Origin: Ceratobasidium sp. AG-K
Lineage: Eukaryota; Basidiomycota; Agaricomycetes; Cantharellales; Ceratobasidiaceae
DNA: 64,000 nucleotides
Direction of reading: 5' to 3'
NCBI GenBank assembly: GCA_037039685.1
Contig: JAWNGF010000016.1
Span: 558,001-622,000, forward strand
In this document: one piece after another, positions 10,170 through 21,642 of the stretch
How the letters are laid out: every line of letters begins with the position of its first letter
How positions within the stretch are numbered: the first letter of the stretch is position 1
Notes under the pieces: generated by a model
What the model was told of the DNA's origin: nothing
Database searches by the model: none
What the model saw: only the letters and a program-made list of their open reading frames with translations
Made by a program: the position numbers and the translations under genes

Positions 10170-12338
10170 ATGGACAATCAATCCTCAAGTGCAGTGTCTC
10201 AAAGGAGTGAGGCTCCAACAGCAACAATAGTCGAAATCCAATCAAACCCCTCAAGAGGAGCAAGGGAACGGGCAGGTGATTGGACAGCACCACTTAGAAG
10301 TGCCAGTCGCACATCAAGGCCCCCTTCCACCAGCGTCCCAGGAGGAATCAGCAACATTATTGAAACATCAGGAACCCAAGAAGAAACCTGGAGTTCAAAT
10401 GAACAGGGGTCCACCTCACCAACAATCCGAGTAGTTGAAAATCCAATCAACACGCCACCACCAGCAGCACCACTCATCACTCTCCATGGGGAAAGTGTGA
10501 TTAGCCCCAGGGCTGTATATGTGATTAGGATACCAGGACCACCTAGAAACGCAACCCCAGGACCTTTGAACACCGGAACAACAGGGACCAGACGTCCTTT
10601 AGCATTTCCTGACTTTGGATTACAATTTCCACCACCAGTGTCGACCCCTACATCCATGCCACCGCTAGTAGAAGTCCCTAGAACTCACAGCGCCCTGAGC
10701 GTGCCATCAACCTTCCAATCACAAGGAAGTGTCGAGTCAATTTCACAGGATGAAGGACTGAGACAAGAACGGTTGATGGAAAACATGGAAGGAGATCCAA
10801 TCCAGGCCCTGGAGAGAATCTTCAACACCCTTCAAGTCCAATATCAGCAGGAAAACGCAGTCCAAGCCCTTAGAATTGAAGGGTTGGAACAACAATGGGA
10901 TCTACAAACCCAAGATACGACAAACATGATGCAGCAAATCGAGCGCATTGCTTCTAGAACAGAAGACGGAGTCAACACTTTCTACAAAAGGCTGAGGAAT
11001 GTGGATCGTGTTCAACAGCGAATCCTTGAAGTCTTCAAACGATCAGTTGAAAATTCCGAACAAATCAACAATAGATTGAACAATTTTGATCTCCTGATGA
11101 ACCAGACCTTGCAAGGACAAACCCAGCATATCACACGCATTGAAGAAACCCTAGGAAGGATTGCAGAAGGAATGAGAAACATGACCATCACCCTCGGAAG
11201 GATTGATGAGGAAGTTACTGATGGTTTCCAGGACCAAACCACTAGGATGCAAGAAGTCCACCTACAAACTAGAGAAACGTTTGATCTTCTCAAACAAATT
11301 GGTGCTGATGCCCAAGCAGAGTCCAAACACCAAAGGGTGGAATCACGACGAACTGTTGTTGATATCCCACAACAAAAACAGCCACCTCCTCATCTGCCAC
11401 ATGGACAACAATCACCCTCATTTGAGGTACAAGGACAATCTGGATATCAAATCAGGGATGAAGGAAGAACCTTTATCTTCCAAACAAATCAAGGAGGAAA
11501 TGGGGGAAACTCAGGACCACGCATCAAGATGCCAAAAGCCTTCAAAGGAACTAGGGGAACTGCAGCCAAAACCTTCCTCGCAAGAATGAAGGCCTATTTT
11601 CGTCTGAATCCCACCCAGTATGACACAGATGAATGGCGCATTATCTCAGTTTTGATGAACATGGCAGAAGGACCCGCTGGAAATTGGGCACAACCAGTTC
11701 TGAACAGATACAACGACAATCTAGACCATCCATGGCTAGACTCTTGGGATGCTTTCCAGGAAGCTTACAACCAACAATGGAGCGACCCCAGCAAGAAAGT
11801 TCAAGCTGAACAAGGGATTCAATGACTTTACCAAAACAAGAGTGTACCTGAATACGTCTCTGACTTCCGACTTCTTTCCCAAGAACTTGACTGGAACGAC
11901 GCAGCCCTAGCGGCACAATTCAGACAAGGCCTGAGTCGTCTCATCAAAGCAGAACTCGTTTGCAAAGAACTTAGGGACAGGGTGGGAGCAGAACAGCGAG
12001 ATCTTGAAGGATGGATCAATATTGCCCAGCAAGTGGAAGAAATCAACAAACTGACCAATCTGGTTAGCACAAGGAAAAAGAACGAACAACCAGCTCAAGT
12101 GGAAGGTTCCAGAACCCAGAAAATCAAGGGGGACCTGGTCCCAAAAGAAGAGAAGAAACGCCAAAGGGAAAACAACCTCTGCATCAAATGTGGGGAAGCA
12201 GGGCACAATCTTGCTGATTGCACATAAGAGTGGACCTACAAGGACAAAGGAAAGAAGCCTCTGAAGGGAAAAGCCGCTGAACTCAAAATCGAAGGGGTGA
12301 ATGAGAACGGATCCACCAATTCTGAGTTGGACAACTAG
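10170..12338 (+). pseudogene. Gag of element E1, with two in-frame stops
   Basis: Starts at ATG 10170 and stays in one frame to TAG 12336-12338, about 720 codons. Residues 1-200 are Ser, Thr and Pro-rich; 200-400 form repeated amphipathic helices (long coiled coil); 440-600 are the capsid-like domain (FKGTRGTAAKTFLARMKAYF, GPAGNW); a CCHC knuckle (CIKCGEAGHNLADC) lies near 12179-12220. TGA 11823-11825 interrupts GIQ*LYQNK; the same TGA is present in E2. TAA 12225-12227 follows the knuckle and is not shared (E2 has Arg). Pol starts 17 bases downstream. Confidence 0.9.
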
Positions 12339-12355
12339 ACGGGCATCTCTCCACC

Positions 12356-14700
12356 ATGTGTGAGGATGCCCCGATATCCTCTCTGCAAAATGTATACTAT
12401 TGCAAGGCTACAAATGAAACTCCCATGGTATACGCAACAGCAGAGGGAATCACGGAAAAAATCTCAACTCTCATTGACTCCAGCTTGTCTAGAAACTTCA
12501 TCAACCTGAACTTTGCCAAGGAAAACAATATCCCTTTGACCAAATTACAAAGCCCCAGAAGCATCAAAACCATTGACAGAAAAACACAAAAGGATGAGAT
12601 CCGTTTCAGGTGCAAGCTGAAATTTGATCTCAAGGGAAGAACTTTCTACCAAAAGTTCTATGTCATGAACAATGGCACACAACCCATGATTTTAGGAATG
12701 CCATGGCTGAAGGAGACCAACCCTGAAATATCCTGGTCCCCCTTTGCTATCAAGTGGAAAGAAGAAAATCCCCTTATTGCCAAAGCAGGACTACTTCAGG
12801 AGCTACCAGAAGAACTTGAAGAATTCAAGGACATCTTTGACAAAGAAAAATACAACAAACTGCCTGAACACAGAGAATGGGATTGTAGAATCGACTTCTA
12901 TGACAACAATCGACTTCCAAAACCAAAAAAGGCCTACCCTCTGTCACCAAGGGAAAGAGAAGCAACAAGGGAATACATTGAGAACGAACTCCGGTCAGGA
13001 CGTATTAGGCCCGGCAAAATGTCGGAGAAACCAGACATCCTCTCCAGGAGAAGCGATCACAACAATATTGCCTCTGCGGAACAAGTGATGATCTCCGCCA
13101 AAAACTTCAAAGGATTCTCTGCCCTGATGAGCGACAACGTTATTGAGGAAATCAAAGAAGCTCTGGAGGAGGATGAAAACCTGGAAACCTTGATCCAGAG
13201 TACCAAGGGAAAGGAAGACCTACTGCCCTCTGTGAAAAAACAATTCAAGGATTACAAAATGAGCAAAGGCCTCCTTTGGTATCAAGGCAGAATTGTTGGG
13301 CCAGACAAAAGACATCAAACTGAAGCTGCTCAGACTCTATCACAACTCGCCCATTGCAGGTCACCAAGGACAAGCCAGAACTCTAGAACTTATGTCCAGA
13401 AATTACTACTGGCCAGGCATGAAAGCACAAGTCAGCAAGTATGTTGACAGTTGCAAAGCGTGCCAAAGGGGGAAGGGAAGCAAAGGACACCTACCACTCA
13501 AACCCTTGCCCATCCTGGAGAAACCTTGGGAAAATATTGCATATGATTTCATAGTGAAATTCCCAAGATCACAAGGGTTTGACAGTGTCCTTGTTGTGAT
13601 GGACCGGTTTTCCAGAATGGCACACTTCATCCCCTGCAAAGAATCCACAAACTCAGAAGAACTTGCCGATATTTTTGTGAAGGAAGTATGGCGCCTTCAT
13701 GGTTTCCCCAAAAGCACTGTCTCAGATAGAGGATCCACCTTCAAATCACACTTATTAGAAGCAGTCTACAAGCGGCTAGGAATCCAGGGGACTTTCTCCA
13801 CTGCCTTCCACCCTGAAACAGATGGCCTAGTGGAGAGAACAAACCAATGGCTTGAGGGATGGATACGCATCTTTGGAAATCACAAGCAGGACAATTGGGC
13901 AAAATGGTTACCCATTGCGGAATTCTGCCACAACAACCACAAAAATCGAGTCACAAACAAATCCCCCTTTGAAGTCATCTACAGCATGACCCCCAAATGG
14001 TCTATTGAGGACTGTGTGACTCGATCCCCGGAAGGAGACAAGTGGACAAAGAACATGGAGGCTGTATGGGAAGAAACAAAGGCTCTGATGGAATATCATC
14101 AATCAAAGGAAGAAACCCCAAAAGTACAGTACAAGGAAGGAGACAATGTCTGGCTCTTGACTACCAACATCACCACAAGACGGCCAAGCAAGAAGCTTGA
14201 TGACAAAAAGACAGGTCCCTTTATTGTGAAAAAACAAATCTCTTCACACACCTACCAACTTGACCTTCCAAAGTCCATGCGCATCCACAACGTCTTCCAT
14301 GGAAATATGTTGACCCCCTATACTGAAGATCTAGACTTCCAACAAAATCAGCCCTGACCCCCACCTATCTTGACAGAAGAAGGTGAGGAGGAATATGAAG
14401 TAGAAAAGATTGTAGATTGGCATCAAGACCCTGATGGGCTGAAATACCGCATCAGATGGAAAGGCTATAGCCCTCTGGAGGACACTGAAGAACCGGCAGA
14501 GAACTTTGCCAAACTGACTCATGTCATGAGAAGATTCCAGAAGGACTTTCCCACCGGTCCACTCCCTCTGAATTTCACTTCCTCAGAGTACAAAAAGGCA
14601 AAGGGGAAAGCAGCAGAAATTATCACTCCAGCTCTTCAGCCAACTACCACTAGTACTCTACAAAACACTACCCCCCTTGCAAAAAACTCTTTTGAACAAG
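12356..14700 (+). pseudogene. Pol of E1: protease, integrase and chromodomain; RT/RNase H deleted
   Basis: The ATG at 12356 opens a protease region (LIDSSLSRNF where family members have DSG), then LGMPWL. At about 13008 the RT N-terminus (SGRIRP) is joined directly to the end of RNase H (GKMSEKPDILSR). A two-base loss near 13305 shifts frame; integrase follows (H2C2 zinc domain, VMDRFS, VSDRGS, TDGLVER). A TGA at 14355-14357, also present in E2, separates integrase from an in-frame chromodomain (about 14391-14555, YRIRWKGYSPLED). The frame stays open past 14700 but there overlaps ORF3 in another phase. Confidence 0.9.
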
Positions 14701-14701
14701 A

Positions 14702-15841
14702 ATGCCTGCCTACCGCACCGCCTCCTCCGCCACCTGCACCTGGTCCTTGGAATACAAGAAGGCTAGGGCCTACAAGAAGGCCCTCATGCTTGCTGAAACA
14801 GGCAAGTATGCCATCAACAACAGGGATACTGCCCCCTGGTCCCTCAATGAGGCCAAAGCCCTGGCCGAACAGCTTGAACCAGGCGTCCAACTTGGGTACA
14901 TACCCCTGCAAGAGCGAGCAACCATCAAGTGGGATGAGGAACACAAGTCCCTCATTGTCCCTTGACTCGGCTCCCTGCTTTGGGTTAGCCACCCAGACAC
15001 CCAACCCTCCAATCCCACAGACATCAGCCGCAGCAAGTACTACCACTGCCGTGGCTGCATTGGACTTACAGTCCACAATGTGGTCCTCAAAAGCATGGAC
15101 GCCTGGAACCGGGACACCGGGTACAAATGGGAGGGGGACAAGTGGTTCAAGCAAGAAAACGACCCTTGCCTTGCCCTCAACAACAACAGACATTGCGACG
15201 AGGAGGGGATATGGTGGCGCCCATGTGCCACTGACTTCAAGTCAGGATGGCCTACAGACTGTGAGTTTGAACACCTACCAGTCCCCACAAACACTTACCC
15301 AAGAGACGATCCCCCGTTCAATGCCATCGACTGGTCAAAAGGCGCCTACGGAAGCAGAGATGTCAACTTGGTGGGTCAGCCAATGGGAGACGTCAAGGAA
15401 GATGTTGTTGAAGGCCCTGCTGCACCTCGTAGCTCTGAGGCCAAACAACTTGAACAAGAATGGGAGGCCACCTGGGACAAGGTGCAAGCAAATGTCAAGG
15501 CCCTCATTGCCAATGTTGGCAACGCCATTGCCAACATGGAACCACACCCCCCAAGCGATCGAATGCCATGTGACGCCAACATCCTCAAGGCCTATCGCCT
15601 CATTCAATGTGGAGCTTGGTCAGTCGAGCAGCTCAACAAGTGGCTCAACCATAGAGAAGAACAATGGTCCAGGCGGGAGGCGGCAGAACTCGAGCGCCTA
15701 CAACAGCTCCACCAAGAAGAGCTTGACCGCCTCTACCAGGAAAAATGGGACCAAATGAACAAGGTCCTTGAGGAAGACATGCGTCCCCTGGCAGAACGCA
15801 TTGGGTGGTTGGAACTGAAGGAATGGGTTGCCTGCAAATAG
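14702..15841 (+). pseudogene. E1 ORF3: conserved extra ORF between pol and 3' LTR
   Basis: 379 codons in one frame from ATG 14702 to TAG 15839-15841, with a single TGA at 14963-14965 where E2 encodes Arg. The N terminus is basic (LEYKKARAYKKAL). The middle has LGSLLWVSHPD and a paired-Cys motif (YYHCRGCIGL) followed by DAWNRDTGYKWEGD and further Cys and Trp (WWRPC). The C-terminal 90 residues form a Glu, Gln and Leu-rich coiled coil (REAAELERLQQLHQEELDR). E2 conserves both start and stop positions. No homology to Gag, Pol or Env recognised. The start overlaps the end of the pol frame, so it may need reinitiation or a separate mRNA. Confidence 0.75.
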
Positions 15842-15881
15842 GCGAGTGTGCTCCACTACACTCGCCTTTGTGGGGGGGCAA

Positions 15882-16377
15882 TGTCGTGACCCATCTCTCC
15901 CTTTCTCCTTCTTTGCGGTCTTGTGGCTTGTACTGGCGCCTTAAGCACCCTTTCTCTTTGTAGAGCCCTCTCCCTTGTTTAGTGAGGTGTATGGATGACT
16001 TGTCACCATGAGTCATATGACTCATGCTGTTTTCTATTGGCTGGCCTGCGCAGCCCCTTTATGACTTGGACTTTGACTCAGGCGTTTGACTCATGTATAT
16101 ACTATAACTCACTTGCTTTCTGAGTATATATACTGGCTTGCAAGCATGGTCATCCCCAGCTTGCTTTGCCTTGTCAACTCTCCCTGCAGTGTGATCAGAG
16201 GCACTTGGCTACTTAGCCTTTAGCGCAGCCACTTGGACATAGGAGCTAGTGACTTGTACTGACAAGACTAGCATTTGTTCACCTTAGTGATAGAGTCTTA
16301 GAAGACTTATCACATATTGTTCCACATCTCAAAGGCCATTAGCGGTTGTCAACCATAGGCATTAGCAGGTTGCAACA
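15882..16377 (+). repeat. E1 3' LTR
   Basis: 496 bp matching 9618-10113; preceded by the purine tract GTGGGGGGGCAA. Confidence 0.95.
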
Positions 16378-16382
16378 CTGTA

Positions 16383-17837
16383 GGACCAATAACAGGGCTT
16401 TGTGAGAATTGGATTGATTCATCTGAGATATCCATGTCACAGCTCAAGCATTGGCTAGATTGGGAAGGGGAAGTGTTGGCTGAGTCAAGAACAATGACCT
16501 GTTCATAAGGTTCACTTGAGCAAAGGATCTAATTGATTAGTACCATTAATTTGTCCACAGTCTTCATTATGGCAGTAGTGATTCCTGAAGCAGTGATTGG
16601 AGCATTGTTGCTGGAGATTGACTGCAATGGGAGCTCTGGATGATCAAAAGTGCTTGAATAGGGAGGAGGCAAAGAAGCTGCTGATATGGCATTGGTAGAT
16701 TCCATAGGAGCTAAGCAATCAAATGTTGGAAATGAAGGCTTAGTGGTGGAACTAGCCAATGCTATTGCTTCTAATGACAAAGGGAGTTAATTAGGAGCTG
16801 GAATATCAAGGCCACATGGACAAATAGGATCACTAAATGAATTGGGAGTGGGGTGGCAAGCAGGTGATAGGTCTAGAGGGGCAGAGAACACACAACCAGA
16901 AGGGCTCTCTTGGATAACTGGAGGATTGATAAGAGCTGCTGCTGATAGCACATTAATGAAAATGCCAAACTCAGGGGTTCTAGATGCTGCTTGGATGTGG
17001 GTGGAAAGGTGGAGAGGCTGACAAGAATACTTGCACAATCAATTGTTGTCAGGTGTAGCATGACAAAGTTCATACAGATCCACAATGTTCAGGATTGCAG
17101 TCATCCACCATTGATAACTTTGGACAAGTGTGCAAGCTTCTGTGAGCAACTTGACAGGGTATTGCCAGATATCTGGAGTAGGATAGACACATTTGGATGG
17201 GGGATAGGGTATGCCTTCAAGGTCCCAATGCTCAAAGAGTCTAGATGCTGGTGTTTCTTCTGGAAGAGCTGGGTACCAATCATAAGGGAGTGTAGTGTTA
17301 CCTATCCTGATCCAAGTGGAAATAAGGGTGTCTTACATGGCAGCTTCAGAAGTATCTGTAAGCCAATACCATGTGATAGATCCTTGAGTGGTGGTGTAGA
17401 TATCACAAGGGCAAGTGGAAGTTTGTTCTAGAATGCTGGTGCAATGTGGGTTGAAAGATTGCCATCCAGAGGAGGTACTATTTAGGTTGTGAAGGAGGTA
17501 CAGGAGCCAAATACCTTCAAGAACTTCATCCTGTGTGGGAGGAACCTGGGAGAGGCCCTGGGGTCCTTCAACTATGGAAAAGATCAAGTTGGCAGCAGCA
17601 GAACAAGTTTCAGAAGCCATTTGGAAAGATGTAGCAAGTGTATGTACAGTAGTGTGGTGATCAGAGAGTGAGTGAAGAGCTTGTGTGTTGGTGGGAGCTT
17701 CCTTCAGACTCTCAATGAATGTACTGTGCATTATGAAGGAGAACTGCACAAAACTGTGCAAAGACTGCACAAACTGTGCTGGGAGATGCCAAGGAAATAG
17801 TCTGTCATGCCTGTGTTACTACCATGTGAAAGGGACA
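16383..17837 (-). pseudogene. F element 3' ORF, main part (unrecognised protein)
   Basis: The minus frame from about 17770 downward stays coherent over more than 400 codons with a few stops (TAA at 17333, TGA near 17040, TAA near 16786, TGA near 16529) and joins the fragment 9204-9617. It is rich in Ser, Thr, Pro and Trp (DWYPALPEETPASRLFEHWD, WWMTAILNIVDLYELCH). No known domain. It lies after the integrase remnant of F, the place of ORF3 in other families. Its N terminus is unresolved because the C LTR at 17838 abuts it. Confidence 0.5.
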
Positions 17838-18264
17838 TGTCACAACCTTTTCTGTATCCCTCTGTTTGCCCTGTGCTTAGTCTCATTGGGCTCACCCTGT
17901 CCATGTATGCACCCTTTATGTAAGCCACAACTGTGGGACATACCTGCCTGGCCTGTTCATTTGTTTCCCCAGTCTCCTTGGACTTATCACATCTCCTTTG
18001 TTCTGCCCTTGTTTCTTTGGGACTCTTGATTTCTCTCCTTTTGTTGTGACCTTCTATTGTACATAGCCACAGTAGTCAGTATATATACCAGCAACACAAG
18101 CCTTGTCTCTACAAGACTTGTTCTCTTGTTGTTTTCCCCATCCACTCAAGTGTCTGCTTAGCTTAGGCCTAAGAGCCACTCATTGACCTTTGCCGTTGTC
18201 CCAACCTCTGTCCTCATTGCCTGTTTGACCCTCAGTGTCATCAGGTTTCACTAGGGCTGTGACA
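17838..18264 (+). repeat. C-family LTR
   Basis: 427 bp, TGTCACAACC...GCTGTGACA, with a second, inverted copy at 28415-28827. TATA motif (GTATATATACC) near 18080. The flanking 5-mers GGACA and CTAGA do not match, so this may be a 5' LTR of the G block rather than a solo LTR. Confidence 0.8.
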
Positions 18265-18705
18265 CTAGAACAAGTCTTGTTGCCTTTGCTGTGGAAACAG
18301 CCCTTGTTGCTGTTGGAACCAGGTTCATCATCAGGGTCCCTCTGAGTATTACATACCCTTCAGCATTGAATAGTTAACACCCCTATCCCTCCACTGCACC
18401 ATTTACGCCTTGAGGCAACCTGCAGCTGGCATCCATTAGCCTGTCCACAATGTCCCCTATCATCTGATATCACTGAGCTGTTGCCACCTAATAAGGAAAT
18501 GCTGCATGCATATTCTGTTGGAACAAGGACCTCTGATACCTTTGCATTGAACCTACCATCAACAAGGTTCCCCCAAGCTTCCCATCTCTACCTGGGGATC
18601 AACTTTCTTCTTCATCAAAAATACTAGCCAAATAAGCTCAAAGCACACTTGGAAGTGCAGTTATTCTAGAAAATCACTTTCAACCCAGCATCAGGGAGAG
18701 CAAGG
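18265..18705 (+). other. Gene-free stretch between C LTR and G gag
   Basis: No sustained ORF. It may be the leader of the G element if the C LTR is its 5' LTR. Nothing else seen. Confidence 0.3.
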
Positions 18706-19858
18706 GTGGGATCCACCAGTTTGGAAAGGTCCTTCCACCAAACATTCTCCCTAAACCCTCCACCTGCCTCACCAGAATTATCCTTGCATAATACGTGTTT
18801 TTCCACTCCTCCTGTCCCAACCCACCCTGAAGAAAGGGACACCACCCTGCAACCTCCAGAACCTCCATATACAACATTGGATGCCAGCTCATGACCACCC
18901 TCCACAATGGTGGAAAGGTACCATGGGGAACTAAAGTGGGAAACAACAATTGAAGGTAAATCTGAAGAAGACATAATGATTTGTCTCCTCAAAGAAACAG
19001 GGCACCAGATAGAATTAATTGGAAACAGGGTAGAAAGGATCAAACAATGGATCCTCCATAGCAGGGATGATAGCAACATCAGCATTGCCAAACTCAATGA
19101 AGTTATAGATCAAAACAATGGGTTATATGGCAAACTACAGGAACAAGGCAGAACCATCAAAGACTGTGTGCAAGCCAATCGTGTCATCACCAATCCTCAA
19201 AATATCCCAGCCTCCACTACTTCCACAACAATGTGTGTTCCTAACTTAGGAACAAGTCAACTAGGATTACCTCTGGGACCAGGACAGAATCAACAAGGAC
19301 TCAGGGGCTCAATGATGTGGTTTGCACCATCAGGATCAGCAACCACCACTCAAAGACCAAGTAGCATTTCCATTGGCAGAACTTGTGAAAAATCAGCAGC
19401 AGCTAAACCAATGGAATTTGAAGGCAAACGGGCACTAAAGGCAGGGACTTTGTGTACACCTGCGCAAACTACATTGCTGATTCCCAAGATGCAATAGCCA
19501 CAGATGAATGCAAAATTAGATCCAGCATTTCCTATCTATGAAAAGGGGCAATTGATTGGAATAGACCCTTCCAGGACCTACACATGGCTGGGATACCACA
19601 AGCAATCTTCTCAGACATGAACATCTTCCAACAAGAATGGGAACTGGCTTTTGGAGAAATTGAACAAGTGGAAGTCTATTGGCAAAAATACAAGGCCTTA
19701 TCACAAACAAAAACAGTTATCCAATACATCACAGAATTCAGAACCCTATCTGCTCCATTGGGATACAACAAACAAAAACCCTAAAAGACAATTTCTATGC
19801 AGGGCTCAAGGACAGTATCAAAGACATGTTGACATCCCAGACCTTCAACTGACACAAC
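18706..19858 (+). pseudogene. Gag of element G, broken
   Basis: A frame from about 18706 (one TGA near 18892, DASS*PPS) gives a Pro-rich then helical N-terminal region to about 19430. After a frameshift the capsid-like domain continues (YTCANYIADSQDAI, FQQEWELAFGEI, a VIQYITEFRTL block), with a further stop and a final frame change before FYAGLKDSIKDML. This order is typical of Retrotrans_gag. The sequence ends abruptly near 19858 before any zinc knuckle, where inverted unrelated sequence begins. Confidence 0.8.
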
Positions 19859-19860
19859 AC

Positions 19861-20136
19861 CAGTCTATTTGTCTCGATTTTTGCCTTTTTGGTTTTGTTA
19901 TTGAGCGCTTGTTTGCTCTTTTCACATTGCTGGTGTAGGTACTGGATGTCCCACTCTATTTGCATGTTATCTTCCTCCCTAGCTTCTTGGATACCCTTCA
20001 CAATATAAATTTGTTCAGTAAGGGTTCCATCTATCTCATCAACCTTTTCTTTGATTTGGTCAACACATTGGTCAAATAAACCAATGGTTTCACCAACAAG
20101 AGTGATAAGGCAAGAGAGAATGGGAAGATCAAACAC
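19861..20136 (-). pseudogene. Inverted coiled-coil fragment
   Basis: A minus frame of about 90 residues rich in Glu, Gln, Lys and Ile (KVDEIDGTLTEQIYIVKGIQ, then Q-I-E-W-D-I-Q-Y-L-H). It resembles the pre-gag coiled-coil ORF of element A in spacing and in the Q-x-E-x-D-x-Q-x-L-H signature. It is lodged between G gag and the integrase in opposite orientation, so it came by inversion or a separate insertion. No full gene remains. Confidence 0.45.
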
Positions 20137-20360
20137 TGCAAGGAGTTAGATCTAGTTGTGATAAGGTCACACCAGACATACTACTTGTAGCAACCACTTT
20201 TCTTGATAAAAAAATTTGATGATTGCAATTGAATTACTAGTCACTTGGTTCTAATACCTAGTGTTAGACAATCCCTACTGATAATCAAAAGCCTTGGATG
20301 GGTGTGATGTATAGCAGGTTTTTTGCATGCGGGTAATTTGGTGGTCTAGGGATGCTAAAC
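20137..20360. other. Short gene-free spacer
   Basis: AT-rich sequence between the inverted fragment and the integrase; no feature seen. Confidence 0.3.
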
Positions 20361-21285
20361 ATGTTTGCCTTAACGGCTGATGACACTTATCCTCAGTATC
20401 AAGTAGTCAACAATGGATTGCTGTACTTTGTCTATCATCAAGATACACTTTGACTTTGTGTCCCAGAATCTTTACAACTGGACATCCTTAAGGAAACCCA
20501 TGATTTGCTCACACAAGGTGCCCACTCTGGATGGAATTGCACTTACAATTGCATTGCCTCCAATTACTATTGGCCTAAACTAGCTAAGAGTGTGGATGCC
20601 TATGTGCACACTTGTAACATCTGCCAAAAGACAAAACCAAGGCATCAAGGGCCTAAAGAATATCTCTCCCCCCTTCCAGATTCCAGAGCAACCCTTTGAG
20701 GTAGTCACTCTTGAGTTTATTATGGACTTGCCACCAAGCAATGGTTTCAATGCAATCCTAGTAACAGTGGATAAGCTCACCAAATGCACCCACTTTCTCC
20801 CATGTACCACTTATATCAATGAGGTAGAAACAGCCAAATTATTCCATGACTCTATATGGTGTAACTATGGCTTACCTTGTCAAATAATCTCAGACAGACA
20901 TGCATGCTGGACAGGAACATTCTGGGAGCATTTGACACACCTCTTAGGAATACAACACTCCCTCACCACTTCTCATCATCCCCAAGCTGATGGACAGACT
21001 GAAATCATGAACCAAATCTTGGAGATTGCCCTTAGAGCTTTCATTAGTCCTAACATGGACAACTGGGTTGATCTCCTTCCAGGATTTGCTCACTCCAACA
21101 ACACCTCTGTCCATTCCTCCACTAAACAAACTCCTGCATATCTCTTGCATGGATTTGAAGCACTAAATACTGCACAGCTACTCACCCAGATGACTTCTCA
21201 TGTTAAGCAATTGAAAAATGTGAGTGAAGTTTCTGAAGAGTTTGCTGAAACTGTTATGGTTCAGTGTAAATATATCCTAAAGTAA
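20361..21285 (+). pseudogene. Integrase fragment (Gypsy type) of the G block
   Basis: From ATG 20361 the frame gives the integrase N-terminus and the H2C2 zinc domain (THDLLTQGAHSGW, YYWPKL, CNICQKTK); a TGA lies near 20453 and a frameshift near 20680. The catalytic core continues to 21285 with all three acidic residues in place (VTVDKLTK, IISDRHACW, ADGQTEIMNQ). Protein ends at VQCKYILK, before the C-terminal domain. No RT accompanies it. Subfamily differs from A, D and E integrases. Confidence 0.85.
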
Positions 21286-21642
21286 AGACTATACTTTGTC
21301 TGTATCACAACTTTATGGAGCCAGAGGGTAAATTAAACTTTACTGGATCCTCAGAGGGCACTAATATGCTGTTACTAACAGTATTTGTTACTAAAGACAA
21401 TATATCTTTCTTAACTGTAGAGGTACACTTAAGCTAAAACTGTTTGAGCAATGCTACAAGGCAAGGTTCCCTATAAGTTGTATTTAAGATATCCCCCCTG
21501 ATTGCTAGAATCAAGTTAATACTTAATATACTTCTCTAACACAAGTATCTGTAGTGCAGTGCTTAGTGCTTACTGTAGAACTCTTAAAGTTATCTCAACC
21601 TCAACTGCAACTTAATTGGAGTTAAACTCAACAATTAAGGAG
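21286..21642. other. Gene-free AT-rich stretch
   Basis: About 350 bases with no ORF over 60 codons and no motif I can assign. Confidence 0.3.

Larger units (their letters stand above)
9618..16377 (+). mobile_element. Element E1: Gypsy chromovirus lacking RT and RNase H
   Basis: Two 496-bp LTRs, perfect target duplication CTGTA (9613-9617, 16378-16382), gag, pol and a third ORF. Compared with E2 (44214-52183) it lacks a 1,161-bp block of pol covering RT and RNase H, in frame, so it could move only with enzymes supplied by another copy. It is inserted in the 3' ORF of element F. Confidence 0.95.

Noticed and set aside
14636..15193. 185-aa minus-strand ORF over E1 ORF3
   Set aside because: Antisense shadow: Val, Leu and Gly-rich composition mirrors the plus coding strand, and no motif is present.
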